Source of the DNA: Coptis chinensis
Taxonomy: Eukaryota; Streptophyta; Magnoliopsida; Ranunculales; Ranunculaceae
Reading direction: 5' to 3'
NCBI GenBank assembly: GCA_015680905.1
Contig: CM027381.1
Coordinates: 15,973,501 to 16,037,500 of the forward strand
Length of the DNA stretch: 64,000 nucleotides
Both the position numbers and the translations under genes were made by a program. A model generated the notes under the pieces. The model had not been told where the DNA came from. It ran no database searches and worked only from the letters and a program-made list of their open reading frames with translations. Shown in pieces: positions 25,035 to 37,415 of the stretch. Each line of letters starts with the position of its first letter. Within the stretch, counting starts at the first letter, position 1.

Positions 25035-25529
25035 TGTCACACCCCGAATTTCGACAGAATTCGGAAAAACATTATTTGTTCCCGACTCTTCGATCTCCGA
25101 GGTGTGACGCACTCTCAACTTCCAAAAACCCATAAACAGTTTTAAATATGCGGATAATTAAAAACCAATAAAAATTTCAATTAAACAAATGTCCTCTTCA
25201 TTACAAAAATTTACAAATAAGATTAGGTTACAAATCTCTTTTCAATAACTCCTTATTTAAAATTACAAATGAAAGTACAAATACATTGTCTAGATTGAAA
25301 ATCTATATCACCTTAAGGGAAAACAAAATACATCATGAAATGCAATGCTAACGCAAACCACACGTAGCAGCCAACCTTCTTCAACACTAAACCTGTTAAA
25401 ACTTATCAACTATGTTCATTGAATGAACACACCCGATAAGCAAACATGCAAATCGGTCAAGATTATAAACAATCTTTGGTGTGAGTAGTCCTAAAATACA
25501 ACATATAATATACATATATATACACAATC

Positions 25530-25720
25530 CATACGGCAGTTAGTTCCTCCACCGAGGCTTTTAACTTTCAACGACTAATACAACATCCTTAAGTACAATA
25601 ATCTAGGCAGGTAGTTCCTCCACTGAGGCGCCTTAACTTCCCACTAACCACACAACAAACTATACACATCATAAATAAGGCATTTAGTTCCTCCACGAGG
25701 TTTTAGGTTATAACTAAACT
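25530..25720. repeat. Degenerate ~75-bp tandem repeat in solo LTR
   Basis: Three units, each with 'ggca' then 'tagttcctccac(c/t)gagg', at about 25540, 25610 and 25677. Confidence 0.6.
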
Positions 25721-26039
25721 ACTAACGACCCAAACATATACAATCATCTATCTAGAGATATATTATTTACCAACATATTACCATAATTATATTAGTTTAG
25801 ACTTTCTTTGTGTGTCCCTAAAATCACGTCGTATCTATGTCTTACCTAGTTTTCCTCGGCTACCACAATCGCTACCCAACTTAACATGTACATCCACATG
25901 CCTCCCTTTACATAATGAGCCACTCCGTGCATAACTACCCCGAAAGCGGGATGCCGCATACCGTAAATCCTCACACCACGGAAGCCAAATCTATGTAAAT
26001 CGCCACTATTCGGCATAAAATATCGTGGCGTCATCGTTC

Positions 26040-26240
26040 TATTTTTTTAACGGAATAATCAAGCCACTATTCGGCTATGCGGGAGGGCCATTCAACTTTT
26101 TATCAAACGCCGGGAGGGCCAATCACATTACTTACGAAGGCCATTCAGATTAACTAAAACGCCGGAAGGACCAATCACATTACTTACACCGGCCATTGAT
26201 TAACCGAAACGCCCAAAAGGGCCAATCACATAAGTTGTGG
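26040..26240. repeat. Degenerate ~60-bp tandem repeat in solo LTR
   Basis: Units containing 'gggagggccaatcacattactta' shortened or changed, followed by 'ggccattcagattaac', recur three to four times. Confidence 0.6.
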
Positions 26241-26811
26241 TAGTCGGGTTCTAGGATTTTCGATTCGTAATTTATTCGGTGTCATTCATTTATGACTCAT
26301 AAACATTTCACTATATCGTGCATGTCAAATACATTATTGCACTAAGCCACAATATTTAGAAAATATCTCAATTATATCTCATAATAACTTTCATTTTTTC
26401 ACGTGCCAATATATTATTGCACTCACGCCACACTCAGGTGGGCAAATATTCACCAATACTACTACCTCATAGTAGCATCTCACATATATACTAATGGAGT
26501 GTTTATACATTTATTTCTCCCAAACATATTGCATTATATATATATCCCAACATATTATATAATATTACAATATCCACGTCAAATCTTAATTAGATAATGA
26601 CCACCAAATTTATACAATTTACAACATAAAATGCAAAGACAATTAAAATCCCCATCCACAATCAAAGCCCAATATATATATGCTTTACACACTACTCACG
26701 TCAAATCTTAATTAGATAATGACAAACCATGTTATATAATGTTCGACAATATATTATTACTATATTTATCCATATAATCAAATATGTGAAAAACTGGAAA
26801 AATTCAACATT

Positions 26812-26925
26812 CTACAGTCAACGGTCAACGGTCAAAGTCAAAGTCAACATGTCATGGTCAAAGTCAATATGTCCTGGTCAAAGTCAAGGTCAACATGTCA
26901 TGGTCAAAGTCAATAAACTGGTCAA
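26812..26925. repeat. GGTCAA/AGTCAA short tandem repeats
   Basis: Runs of 'ggtcaa' and 'aaagtcaa' with interspersed 'catgtcatggtcaaagtcaa' units. Low-complexity part of the solo LTR. Confidence 0.7.
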
Positions 26926-28541
26926 ATTTTCTTGTTTTTCGTTTTGTTCGGTTCAAGGTCATAGCCATGGTTTATGGCTAAGGTCAATGTGCATGGCTCA
27001 AGGGCTCATGACCAAGGTAATGGTTCGGACCCAACTTGCCAAGCCCAAACCTCAGAACCCGGCCCCAAAAGTTTAAATGTTGAAAAACCCAATTGGATCT
27101 CTAATAAGTCCTATGGACTGGCCCCAAGCAATATTAGAAAGCAAAACTTTAGAAACGGCCAAAAAACTTTAGGATCGAATCGCCCAAAACAGTTTAAACT
27201 AATATGGACCGGCCCAAGCAAAACAAAATAAGATCGGGCCCAAACCAAAACAAAAATATAAATGGCCCAACATAACTAATGTGGTCCGGCCCCTAACAAC
27301 TTAACTAAAATCCGGCCCAAACTAAATATTAGAAACTTAGTTTTGGCCCATAGAACTAAACTAACAAAGGCCCAACAAAAAGGCCCAACTAAGATGAACA
27401 GTGTCATCTTCTCTAACAAAGAACTCCACCACCAACTTCGCTGGCGCCACCACCCCTCATCTCCTCCTTCCAGCGGTTTCACTCCTCTTTGAAAACCAAG
27501 CAACATTAATTAACCCACACACCTCAAATCCTTAAATCCCCACATCCCCAAAACTAGATCTGGAAACCGTTTCGGCCACCATTAAAGCTTGTTTCAAGCT
27601 TCACATGACCCTACACACTACACTCCCCATCATCATCAAACCTAACCAACAACAATATCAAATGATTCAAACAACTAAAAATCACACATCAAAAAAACCA
27701 AACCCTCAAGATTATCAAGAATGGCGTTGGCCATTTAAAGCCTCCCTCAAAGCTTCCCACGCCCTCACTCGATGACCCAACACACACACAACCAAACAAT
27801 CCATTCAATCCGACGAAATTTAGAATCACAAGGACAAGGTTTCAAACTGCTGATCGATCGGCGATGCCATTCTTTGCGGATACAAAGCTTCGACAGTTCT
27901 ATCTAACCAATAAATCTCCAAATCAAAACAAACAACATGAGTTCACACAATCATCATGCTAGGCGACGCCATTAGCACCTGTTCAAAGCTTGAACAGAGC
28001 TTCCACAGTTTAATTACAAAAAACGAAATTCAACAAAGTTAAATTATACCAATGACACAAAGTCCAATACAACAGGTTTTAACAATGCTACAGGACGCCG
28101 AGTAATGAACAGTAAAAATTTAATGAAAACAGTGGACAATAAAACGGTTTTTGTATTCCGGTGAAATAGCAAAATAGCTACTCACCTGTATGAGCGACTC
28201 CTACTTAATTCCTCGAAGTCCGAGCCGTCAAGCTCCACCATTTCGAGCAAACGAGCTTCAAGTATTTTGCCTCCATTTTTAATATTTTTCTTATTTTTCA
28301 AAACCCTATTATCTAGAACAATGTGTTTATATATTTGGGTCCGAAACCCAAGCCCAACCCAGACTCGGGCCCAAAAACCAGGCCCACGTATCCCGAGTCC
28401 AATCCGATCCAATTTTGAAAATAAATAATTAAATTAATTAATTAAACAGATAAAAATGTATTTTAAAATACGGGCGTTATAGCATACCTCAAGACCGGTC
28501 TTAGAGGAAATCAAGCTCAAATTCATACACTTAAAGTTTGA

Positions 28542-29268
28542 CCATGGTGGAGAAGTCCAAGTTATATAGCCAAGTCAAAGCTTAGAAATCATAGAATGTT
28601 GGCTGCCATTTTGTTTAATTCTAGCAGCAGTTCTGCTTAGTTTGTTTTATGTTCTATGCTTGGGCTTTGATCTTCAATGAACTTCTTTACTTTTTTCATC
28701 ATTTCTGTAAGGATCGAAATTTTTGAGCACAATGTGACTTATGAGCAATGGTATCCAAAATAAATAATATCGAAAAGTTACATTGCACATTCTAAATCTA
28801 ATTAATTAAGAGATATCTAAACTATTAGAAAACTTATTTGAATTGACTTTGCCTTTCTATATACAACAACATAGAAATGTTATCGTCAACTCTAGATTTC
28901 TACATATAGAATAATCATAATCATTTCAAATGATCTAATAAGGAGGATCCGTGAAGTTATTGTTCTATACATTGAGTAAGCACATCATTAGTAAAGAGAT
29001 TAAGTAGTTTTATCATAATTACTATAAAAATCTTATAATGCATTCTCATCCTCAGAAGGTGCAATATAGGCTTCTTTAGTATTGAGGCTTACATGAAGGA
29101 TGAAGAAATGATGAAGGGGGAATGGAGCAAATAAATATGAAAAATCAATTGTGAAATGATAGGTCAGACAATAGTGGTGTACTTAAGAGCTATTTAGAGG
29201 AGTTATTTTGCAATGGATGGTAAGTAATCAAGATTAAGTCAGCAATGTTCTCACATTTTATCATTATT
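28542..29268. other. Non-coding interval between two retroelements
   Basis: AT-rich with no recognisable gene or repeat. About 28600-28720 could be a 3' untranslated region for the split ORF, which is only a guess. Confidence 0.35.
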
Positions 29269-29273
29269 GATTG

Positions 29274-29820
29274 TGTTGTGAATAGTACAATGCGGAAATA
29301 ACATTATCCACAACAAATAGATCAATCCTACACAAAGATCGATCCTTCTCACTAGACAAGAATTCAACACCCTCCAAGTAATATCCCAACACTTCTCAAT
29401 ATCAAATAACAAGCATATAAAGTAAAACAATTAATGTAAAGGAAGAACAAACCACAAGATGAGATATATCGTGGTTCGGCAATTTGCCTACGCCCACACT
29501 GCGAGTTCCAAGCTTTACTAGATGTCCAGAGTATCAGATTACAAAAGCTCTCAATTCACTCACAAAGAATGAACACTCAACTCACAAAGAATTGCTCTCT
29601 TACAATCACTCTCTTTCTTGGTTTTGGTTAGGTTAAGTTTTTACAGAAAAAACTTATATTTATACTGTTTCCAAAAACTTCAAAACAAATAACCTTCTTT
29701 GAAATACGGGTGGCACGCACGTCTTGTCGAGCGTGCGAAAAAAGACGATGGTTTGCCATGTGAGGAACGCGGGCGCGCCTTATACCAAAGAGAGAAAAAA
29801 AAACGTCTTTTTTCTCTACA
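29274..29820 (-). repeat. 3' LTR of copia element
   Basis: 547 bp, TG...CA. On the minus strand a purine-rich GAGGTAGAGAA (29821-29831) abuts it and is the likely polypurine tract. Confidence 0.92.
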
Positions 29821-29936
29821 TTCTCTACCTCGGTGAGGTTTTAACACATAAAACCGCCGAACATATCCAGCAAGAACACCTCCATCCATAACTCGTAGTC
29901 AACCGCCCCGAAGGGCTATGCCCACAAAGGGCTCTT

Positions 29937-30572
29937 TCAAGCATGTAGGATTTGGAGCAAGTCCAAACAGTGTTGGAACTTAACTCCAGTGACAACCTTT
30001 GTCAGCATATCAGCAGGATTATCATGGGTGTCCACTTTCTCAAGTGCTACATCACCATCCTCAACGACATCCTGTATAAAGTGATAACGGACATCAATAT
30101 GCTTGGTCCAAGCATGATGAACTTGGTTCTTCGCCAAATGAATAGCACTCTGACTATCACAATACAAAGCAATACTGTTCTGCTCAATACCTATATCATC
30201 CAGAAGACCTCGAAGCCATAGTGTCTCTTTCACTGCCTTTGCCACTGCCATATGCTCTGCCTCAGTAGTAGATAGAGCAATTATCACCTGTAGCATAGAC
30301 CTCCAACTAACCGGTGTACCATGCATCATAAATATATAACCAGTAGTCGATCGTCATCTATCTAGATCACCTGCATAATATGAATCCACATACCCACTGA
30401 CATAACAAGTGCCTCCACCATAAACTAATCCCACATCCAAGATACCCTTCAAGTACCTCAATATCCATTTCACTACTTCCCAATGCTGTTTCCTAGGATT
30501 TGCCATATACCTACTTACAACACTAACTGCTTGTGAAATATCTGGGCGTGTGCACACCATAGCATACATCAA
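29937..30572 (-). pseudogene. RNase H and RT end of copia element
   Basis: Minus strand. The block 30572-30354 is the RT/RNase H connection (YAMVCTRPDISQAVSVVSRY, LRYLKGI). The block 30329-29937 is the RNase H core, with STTEAEHMAVAKAVKETLWL, LYCDSQSAIHLAKN and the closing HIDVRYHFIQD and NPADMLTK motifs. A stop between the blocks (near 30350) breaks the frame. These motifs are nearly canonical for Ty1/copia. Confidence 0.9.
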
Positions 30573-31352
30573 ACTTCCACTGCACTTGCATAAGGAACAT
30601 TAGCCATATGCTTTTGTTCCTCCACTAAACTAGGAGAGAACTTAGCTGAAAGCCTAAAATACCCAGCTAAAGGTGTAGAAACCGACTTTGCATTCTCCAT
30701 ACCAAAACGAGAAATTACTTTCTGAAGGTATTTCTTCTGAGATACAACTATCCGTCGCTTCTTCCTATCTCTGTCAATCTCCATGCCCAATATCTTCTTA
30801 GCTCCACCTAAGTCTTTCATCTCAAACTCAGAGCTAAGTTGAGATTTCAATTTGTCTATCCCCACCATGCTTTTGGAAGCAATAAGCATGTTATCCACAT
30901 AAAGTAGGAGATAGATGAAGTCATTACCACGAAGCCTACGAAAATAAACACAACGGTCATACTTACTTCAGGCGTACTCATGTTACATCATGAATGTGTC
31001 AAAGTGCTTGTACCATTGCCTTGGCGATTGCTTTAAACCATACAGTGATCGATTCAACTTGCACACATGATCTTCTTTCTCAGCAACAACGAACAAAACC
31101 CTCAGGTTGTCTCATATAGATCTCTTCCTCCATGTCCCCATGCAAGAAAGCAGTTTTCACATCAAGTTGCTCTAGCTCCAAGTCGAAGTGAGCAACTAAA
31201 CTCAATAACACACGAATGGAAGTATGTTTGATCACCGGGGAAAATACCTCATTGTAGTCGACTCCTTCCTTCTGTGAGAAACCCTTTGCTACCACTCTTG
31301 CCTTGTATCCAGTATTGTCGGACTCAGGAAGGACCTCTTTCTTTCTGAACAT
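30569..31352 (-). pseudogene. Reverse transcriptase of copia element
   Basis: Minus strand. 31352-31080 holds KARVVAKGFSQKEGVDYNE (fingers) and QLDVKTAFLHGDMEEEIYM with the first catalytic Asp. Around 30915-30880 the catalytic box reads LLYVDNMLIAS, where active copia elements have YVDD, so the last Asp is Asn. 30898-30569 follows with FEMKDLGGAKKILGMEI. There are frame breaks near 31080 and 30900. Confidence 0.9.
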
Positions 31353-31402
31353 TCATTTACTGCCGATAGTCCTTTTGCCCTTTTAGGCAATAAAATTAGG
31401 TC

Positions 31403-32640
31403 CTATTTGTGATTTTTATCAAGAGATTCTATCTCTTCTTGCATAGCAACCAACCAACCTCTGTAATGAACATCTCTAACAGCTTTCTTGAAGCTATTTG
31501 GCTCATCATCTTCGATATTCAGTGCATATGCTACTAAATCCAACTGACCATAGTGTTTCACCGGCTTCTCGTGCCCATACTTGTTCACTTATTTAACTTG
31601 TCTCTTTGGCCTAGAGTCAGCTACTACAAGTTGCGGATGCTCATGCTCTTCTTCCTGTTGTTGCGTGGTTCCATGATCTGGTACCTCATCATAAACCAAC
31701 CCGGTCATCTCTTTGCAGATCGACAACTCAAGCTCAAGAGTTTTGAACTTCTATAGACTTACCATTCGCGCCAAATTTTTTACGTCTTTTTCAAAGATAA
31801 CACGGAAGTCTCATCAAAGGTATCATCTCTGCTGACCAAGAACTTGTGGTCTTCTAAACACCATAATCTGTACCCCTTTACCCCATTTGCGAAGCCTAAG
31901 AATATGGCTTTCTTAGCTCTAGGATATAGCTTGCTCTCCCTCACATGGTAGTAAGCAGTCGATCCAAAAACTCGTAAAATACTATAATCAACTCGGTTAC
32001 TTAACCACACCTCATAAGGTGTCTTGCAATCTATAGCTGGAACTAGTAACCTATTATACAGGTAACACGCCATGGACACTGCATCTGCCCAATACTCTTT
32101 GCTTAGACTGGCATTAGACAACAAACATCTCACTCTTTCAAGCAAGGTTCTATTCATCCTCTCTACTATTCCATTCTGCTGAGGCGTGCCCCTAACTGTC
32201 TAGTGTCTGGCATTTCCCTGTTGCGCACAAAACTCTTGGAAAGGCCCATAGGTATACTCAGTACCATTGTTAGACCTTAGTGTCTTGACCTTCCTATTTG
32301 TGCGATTCTCAACCCTTGCCTTCCACTTTTTAAATGTCTCAAACACTTTATCTTTTGTTTATACACCCACACATAGTGAATATGATCATCAATGAATGAG
32401 ACATAATAACGGTTACCTCCTTTTGAAGCCACTCTGGAGGGTCCCCAAATATCCGTATGCACATAAGCAAGGATGCTTGTTGTCGTGTGCTTGCTTGAAC
32501 TAAACTTGACTCTGCATTGCTTCCCATAGACGCAAAGCTCACAGAACCCCATACTTGGCTTCTTCAAGTCCTTCAAGAACCCTTGCTTGCACAACTCAGA
32601 CAAACCCTTTTCACTCATATGCCCTAGTCGCATATGTCAC
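31403..32640 (-). pseudogene. Integrase of copia element
   Basis: Minus strand. The HHCC zinc region starts at about 32635 (RLGHMSEKGLSELCKQGF, then CELCVYGKQ). The catalytic core has its first Asp in VHTDIWGPSRVASKGG and FIDDH (about 32480-32390). The second half is 32157-31780, with MNRTLLERVRCLL and KEYWADAVSMACYLYNRL, then FGSTAYYHV and FLGFANGVKGYRLW, the copia C-terminal GKGY-like motif. The linker to RT is at 31588-31403. At least two frame breaks occur (about 32270 and 32160). Confidence 0.88.
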
Positions 32641-33005
32641 ATCTTAGTGCATTCAGAATCATCACTACATGCAACCACTGCTACATCGCCTATCACAGTA
32701 CTACCCATCAAAGTATACAAGGTTCTATGTCTTTGACCCTTCATAACAACTAAAGAGCCATTGACAATCTTTAAGACTCCACCTTCCCCTACAAACTTGT
32801 GGCCTTTGGAATCCAATGTACCAAGAGAAATAAGGTTTTTCTTTAGCTCAGGAACATGTCTTACATCGGTTAAAGTCCTTACTACACCATCATGTATCTT
32901 GACCCGTATAGTTCAAATTCCTACCGTCTTACAAGCAACGTCATTACCCATCAAAACGGAACCACCATCAATGCTCTCATAAGAAGTAAACCACTTTCTA
33001 TTCGG

Positions 33006-33914
33006 TCATATATGGTAGGAACATCCAAAATCAAGAACCCACCTTTCGGCCATATAATCTTGTGTAGACACACAAAGACTCAACTCGTCCCCTTTAGAGC
33101 CTGAATCATAACTTGCCTCAATTTTAGCCTTACCTTTCTTCTTACCATCTCTCTTGTTCTCTTTTTTCGGGTGAGGACAATTACTTGCGTAATGTCCCTT
33201 TTCATCACAATTGTAACCCTTCACATGTGTCAAAGGCTTCTTTGACTTGGACCTAGACTTCTCATTGCTTGTAGAAGCCTTTTCATACGACCTTCCTCTT
33301 GCCACTAGCCCCTGACCTGCATCAATGTTATTCTCAACTCTTGTCTTTTTCATCAAGTCATAAGAAAGTAGCACACTTTGAACTTCGTCAAGATCAACAT
33401 CTTCTCTATTCATAAATGTGGTCATTAGATGCTCATAGCTTTCAGGCAAAGAAAATATTAAACATGCCGCTTGATCCTCATCATCCATCTGCATACCAAC
33501 ATTCAAATAATCCGCTAGGCGTCGACAGAACTCACTAACGTGCTCTTGTATCGTTGAACCATCCACCATCATGTACCGATAAAGACGCTTCTTAAGGTAC
33601 ATCTTGTTCGTCATACTCTTGGTCATATACATAGCTTCTAGCTTGAGCCAAATATCGGCAGCGGTATTTTCTCTCATCACACTATACATGACCTCATTAG
33701 CAAGATACAACCGGATTGATGAACAAGCCTGTAGATCGAACTCTTCCCAATCATTATCACTTATAGTCGCAGACTTAGATTTAATCCCCTTTAAAGCCTT
33801 GTGCAAACCTTGTTGGATGAGGATGTCCCTTACTTGGACTCTTCAAATCCCAAAGTTATTTTTCTGATTAAACTTCTCTACCTCAAACTTAACATTTGAC
33901 ATCTTGGGAGCCAT
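33006..33914 (-). pseudogene. Gag and start of protease of copia element
   Basis: Minus strand. The likely native start is the ATG at 33914-33912 (MAPKMSNVKFEVEKFNQ). An in-frame TGA at 33845-33843, where the family has Trp, closes it after 23 codons. The frame then stays open for 266 codons from 33806. The capsid region includes ADIWLKLEAMYMTKS and YLKKRLYRYMM. The zinc knuckle reads GYNCDEKGHYASNC, so the first of the CCHC ligands is Gly. The protease start is WVLDFGCSYHI, where active elements have DSG, so the triad Ser is Phe. Confidence 0.9.
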
Positions 33915-34040
33915 TTTTTCAAGTCACATACAATAACCCAAGAAACAATTTCACTTCAGAATTTTATCGAACACTTTGTCTACACAAATTTCAAGCACTA
34001 TGGTTCTTTACCAAAACTCAAAATCCTAGGTCGTATACCT

Positions 34041-34053
34041 CGCTCTAATACCA
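34041..34053 (-). promoter_or_regulatory. Primer binding site, initiator tRNA-Met type
   Basis: The minus strand reads TGGTATTAGAGCG two bases inside the 5' LTR. Copia elements prime from initiator tRNA-Met (TGGTATCAGAGC); one mismatch is seen in the first 12 bases. Confidence 0.85.
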
Positions 34054-34055
34054 AT

Positions 34056-34606
34056 TGTTGTGAATAGTACAATGCAGAAATAACGTTATCCACAACAAAT
34101 AGATTAATCATACACAAAGATCGATCATTCTCACTAGACAAGACTTCAACACCCTCCAAGAAATATCCCAACACTTCTCAATATCAAATAACAAGCATAT
34201 AAAGTAAAACAATTAATGTAAAGGAATAACAAACTACAAGACGAAATATATCATGGTTCGGCAATTTGCCTATGTACACACTGCGAGTTCCAAGCTTTAC
34301 TAGATGTTCAGAGTATCAGATTACAAGAGCTCTTTATTCACTCACAAAGAATTGCTCTCTTACAATCACTCTCTTTTTTTGTTTTGGTTAGGTTAAGTTT
34401 TTACAGAAATAACTTATATTTATACTGTTTCCAAAAACTTCCAAAACAAGTCGAACCTCTTTGAAATACGATTGGGGCGCAAAGGGCTTATTATCGCAGC
34501 ATTAATTTAAAAACCTGATGGTTTGTCATGTGAGGAGCGCGGGCGCGCCCTTGTCTATGCATACTTATAGCGCGGTGAGAGAAAAAACGTCTTTTTTTTC
34601 CCTACA
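34056..34606 (-). repeat. 5' LTR of copia element
   Basis: 551 bp, TG...CA, paired with 29274-29820. The partial ORF at 34518-34703 runs out of it and is spurious. Confidence 0.92.
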
Positions 34607-34664
34607 GATTGGTTTAATATTTACTATTTTAAAAAAATTGCCCACCCAAAAAGAAGCTTTTTCG

Positions 34665-36040
34665 GGCGCTTGGCCACTTGGCCAGGTCCAAAATCTAGTG
34701 TAATGGCTAAATAAAGAGAAAAAGAACAAAAAGACAAAAACTAGTCTTTACGTCTTTTTCACGCCTATGGTCTGTACAAGATGAGGAAATAGTTTTCTTT
34801 TTCCAATTTCTTCATTTGTTCACAGTTCACCGTACGTTTTAACTCAACAAACCATATCATGTTTTAAGCACTTGGACTAGTGTCACAGTTGGAGATATAT
34901 CTTAAGAGTGGCTCACCCCGAGTTTTATTCGAAAGGTTAGACTAATTCTCTTTCAATTAGTTCGTTTAAGTTGCATTAGTATAGAGTTAGATTTCCTTGG
35001 ATTGCGATAGAAATTTAAAGACTTGAGTTAGATAGTTATGATGTTGTAGTGAATTTAAAGAGTGAAGAATTGAAATATAAGGAAGAAATACTTGCTGACT
35101 TGGTAAGAATCTTATCCCATTTGAATTTGTTAAAGAAGAAAAGAACTTGTGCTGATTTTAGTTTGTTACTATTCTACTACATTAAGTTCCAATTTAACGT
35201 TAGAAATAATTTCTAATAGAGTTAGCCTTCTACTCTTTTGTTTGTATTGGATTATAGACCAAGAATTGTGGCTGTGTGCAGAGACTATTTGGTTTTATAT
35301 ATAATCTGTCAGTATTTGGGGAAAAGTTCAAAAGAGAACCTTCTTGTTGTTGGTGGCTCTTATACATACGAACTGAATTTGGGGATGCATGTTTGCTGAA
35401 TTTTGATGACATAGCTATGAAGTGAGATATGTTATTGCTTATAAAGATATGTCAGAGGATTGGCATGGCCTGCAACGGCCTGGGGACAGCCTATAGAAGC
35501 CTAGGATTTAAAATTTAGTAAGTTTGAGGGCAGAATAGTAGAATACTAATTAGAATAGTGGTAGCATAGAAAAATTGACATTTCGATATCGAATACTGGC
35601 ACTCCACATACCCAATACCATATTACCTTTGGGATTAAGGAAAAAGAAGCGTGCTAAGGTAGGAACTTACATACCAATATATAACTTGCTTATTTTCATG
35701 CATGTTTTGTTTGTTTCAATTGATGAAAAGTAGTTTGATTATCGAGTCATACATGTATATGTGATATTCATGTTTCTCATTTATTTCTAATTAATATAAA
35801 CTAGATCTGTGGATAGCTTTTCCGTGAGATAGGAGTTTTTGTGAAATTCGGGTTATTGGGATTATTTTTATTCTTAAAAAGAGAAAAACTTGTCTTAGAA
35901 AGGGGGTTCTCGTCTCCCATTTTTCATTAAGGAAAAAGGGAGATGGATTTTCGTAATGCAGATATGGGATATATCTAACTGTGTGTAAGCTATGTGTGGG
36001 GTTCCTAGATTTGTTCAATTGATTTGATTTGAAATCCTCG
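34665..36040. repeat. ~1376-bp tandem duplication, first copy
   Basis: The sequence from 'gcgcttggccacttggccagg' (minus its last base) is repeated head-to-tail starting at 36041. Differences are few: single bases near 35690 and 35750, and a small cluster near 35805-35840. No gene is visible in it. The identical 60-codon ORF in both copies (35230-35412, 36605-36787) has no domain. Confidence 0.95.
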
Positions 36041-37415
36041 GCGCTTGGCCACTTGGCCAGGTCCAAAATCTAGTGTAATGGCTAAATAAAGAGAAAAAGA
36101 ACAAAAAGACAAAAACTAGTCTTTACGTCTTTTTCACGCCTATGGTCTGTACAAGATGAGGAAATAGTTTTCTTTTTCCAATTTCTTCATTTGTTCACAG
36201 TTCACCGTACGTTTTAACTCAACAAACCATATCATGTTTTAAGCACTTGGACTAGTGTCACAGTTGGAGATATATCTTAAGAGTGGCTCACCCCGAGTTT
36301 TATTCGAAAGGTTAGACTAATTCTCTTTCAATTAGTTCGTTTAAGTTGCATTAGTATAGAGTTAGATTTCCTTGGATTGCGATAGAAATTTAAAGACTTG
36401 AGTTAGATAGTTATGATGTTGTAGTGAATTTAAAGAGTGAAGAATTGAAATATAAGGAAGAAATACTTGCTGACTTGGTAAGAATCTTATCCCATTTGAA
36501 TTTGTTAAAGAAGAAAAGAACTTGTGCTGATTTTAGTTTGTTACTATTCTACTACATTAAGTTCCAATTTAACGTTAGAAATAATTTCTAATAGAGTTAG
36601 CCTTCTACTCTTTTGTTTGTATTGGATTATAGACCAAGAATTGTGGCTGTGTGCAGAGACTATTTGGTTTTATATATAATCTGTCAGTATTTGGGGAAAA
36701 GTTCAAAAGAGAACCTTCTTGTTGTTGGTGGCTCTTATACATACGAACTGAATTTGGGGATGCATGTTTGCTGAATTTTGATGACATAGCTATGAAGTGA
36801 GATATGTTATTGCTTATAAAGATATGTCAGAGGATTGGCATGGCCTGCAACGGCCTGGGGACAGCCTATAGAAGCCTAGGATTTAAAATTTAGTAAGTTT
36901 GAGGGCAGAATAGTAGAATACTAATTAGAATAGTGGTAGCATAGAAAAATTGACATTTCGATATCGAATACTGGCACTCCACATACCCAATACCATATTA
37001 CCTTTGGGATTAAGGAAAAAGAAGCGTGCTAAGGTAGGAACTTACATACCAATATATAGCTTGCTTATTTTCATGCATGTTTTGTTTGTTTCAATTGATG
37101 AAAAGTAGTTTGATTATCGAGTCATGCATGTATATGTGATATTCATGTTTCTCATTTATTTCTAATTAATATAAACTAGATCCGTGGATAGCTTTTTCAT
37201 TGAGATAGGAGTTTTGTGAAATTCGGGTTATTGGGATTATTTTTATTCTTAAAAAGAGAAAAACTTGTCTTAGAAAGGGGGTTCTCGTCTCCCATTTTTC
37301 ATTAAGGAAAAAGGGAGATGGATTTTCGTAATGCAGATATGGGATATATCTAACTGTGTGTAAGCTATGTGTGGGGTTCCTAGATTTGTTCAATTGATTT
37401 GATTTGAAATCCTCG
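36041..37415. repeat. ~1375-bp tandem duplication, second copy
   Basis: Near-identical to 34665-36040. The unit boundary is the short string 'tcggcgctt', which recurs a third time at 37413-37421 where the array ends. This is consistent with unequal exchange or replication slippage, or with an assembly artefact. Confidence 0.95.

Larger units (their letters stand above)
25035..28481 (-). mobile_element. Solo LTR, 3.4 kb, Tekay/Del chromovirus type
   Basis: A 3447-bp sequence starts TGTCACACCCCGAATTTC and ends ACGGGCGTTATA on the plus strand, with 5-bp duplications GCATA outside. On the minus strand it starts T(A)TAACGCCCG and ends GGGGTGTGACA, the usual termini of Tekay/Del Ty3/gypsy LTRs, which are this long. 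No pol sequence lies inside or beside it, so the internal part was lost by LTR-LTR recombination. It contains three internal repeat zones, listed separately. The ORFs inside are shadows. Confidence 0.75.
24865..28541 (+). pseudogene. Small ORF split by a solo LTR
   Basis: An ORF from 24865 is interrupted at 25034 by the 3.4-kb solo LTR. If the LTR and one copy of the GCATA duplication are removed, the frame runs on from 28487 to a TGA at 28539-28541, giving 74 codons. The middle is unusual (NRKGCCAGPKKHACYYSE, two adjacent cysteines and a third close by). There is no match I recognise, no clear signal peptide and no neighbouring exon. Frame continuity over only 17 codons after the junction could be chance. 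A splice-joined larger gene or a non-coding transcript are alternatives. Confidence 0.25.
29274..34606 (-). mobile_element. Complete Tnt1/Tork-like Ty1/copia retrotransposon
   Basis: A 5333-bp element on the minus strand with LTRs at 29274-29820 (3' LTR, 547 bp) and 34056-34606 (5' LTR, 551 bp), and a perfect 5-bp duplication GATTG at 29269-29273 and 34607-34611. The primer site matches initiator tRNA-Met. Gene order is gag, protease, integrase, RT, RNase H, which defines Ty1/copia. Total length is almost that of tobacco Tnt1. The polyprotein is broken by stops and frame shifts, and three catalytic or metal-binding residues are changed, so the copy is dead. The LTRs differ in scattered positions, so it is not brand-new. 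Confidence 0.93.

Noticed and set aside
35230-35412. 60-codon ORF identical to one at 36605-36787
   Set aside because: Identity comes from the 1376-bp tandem duplication; no domain and no coding signature.
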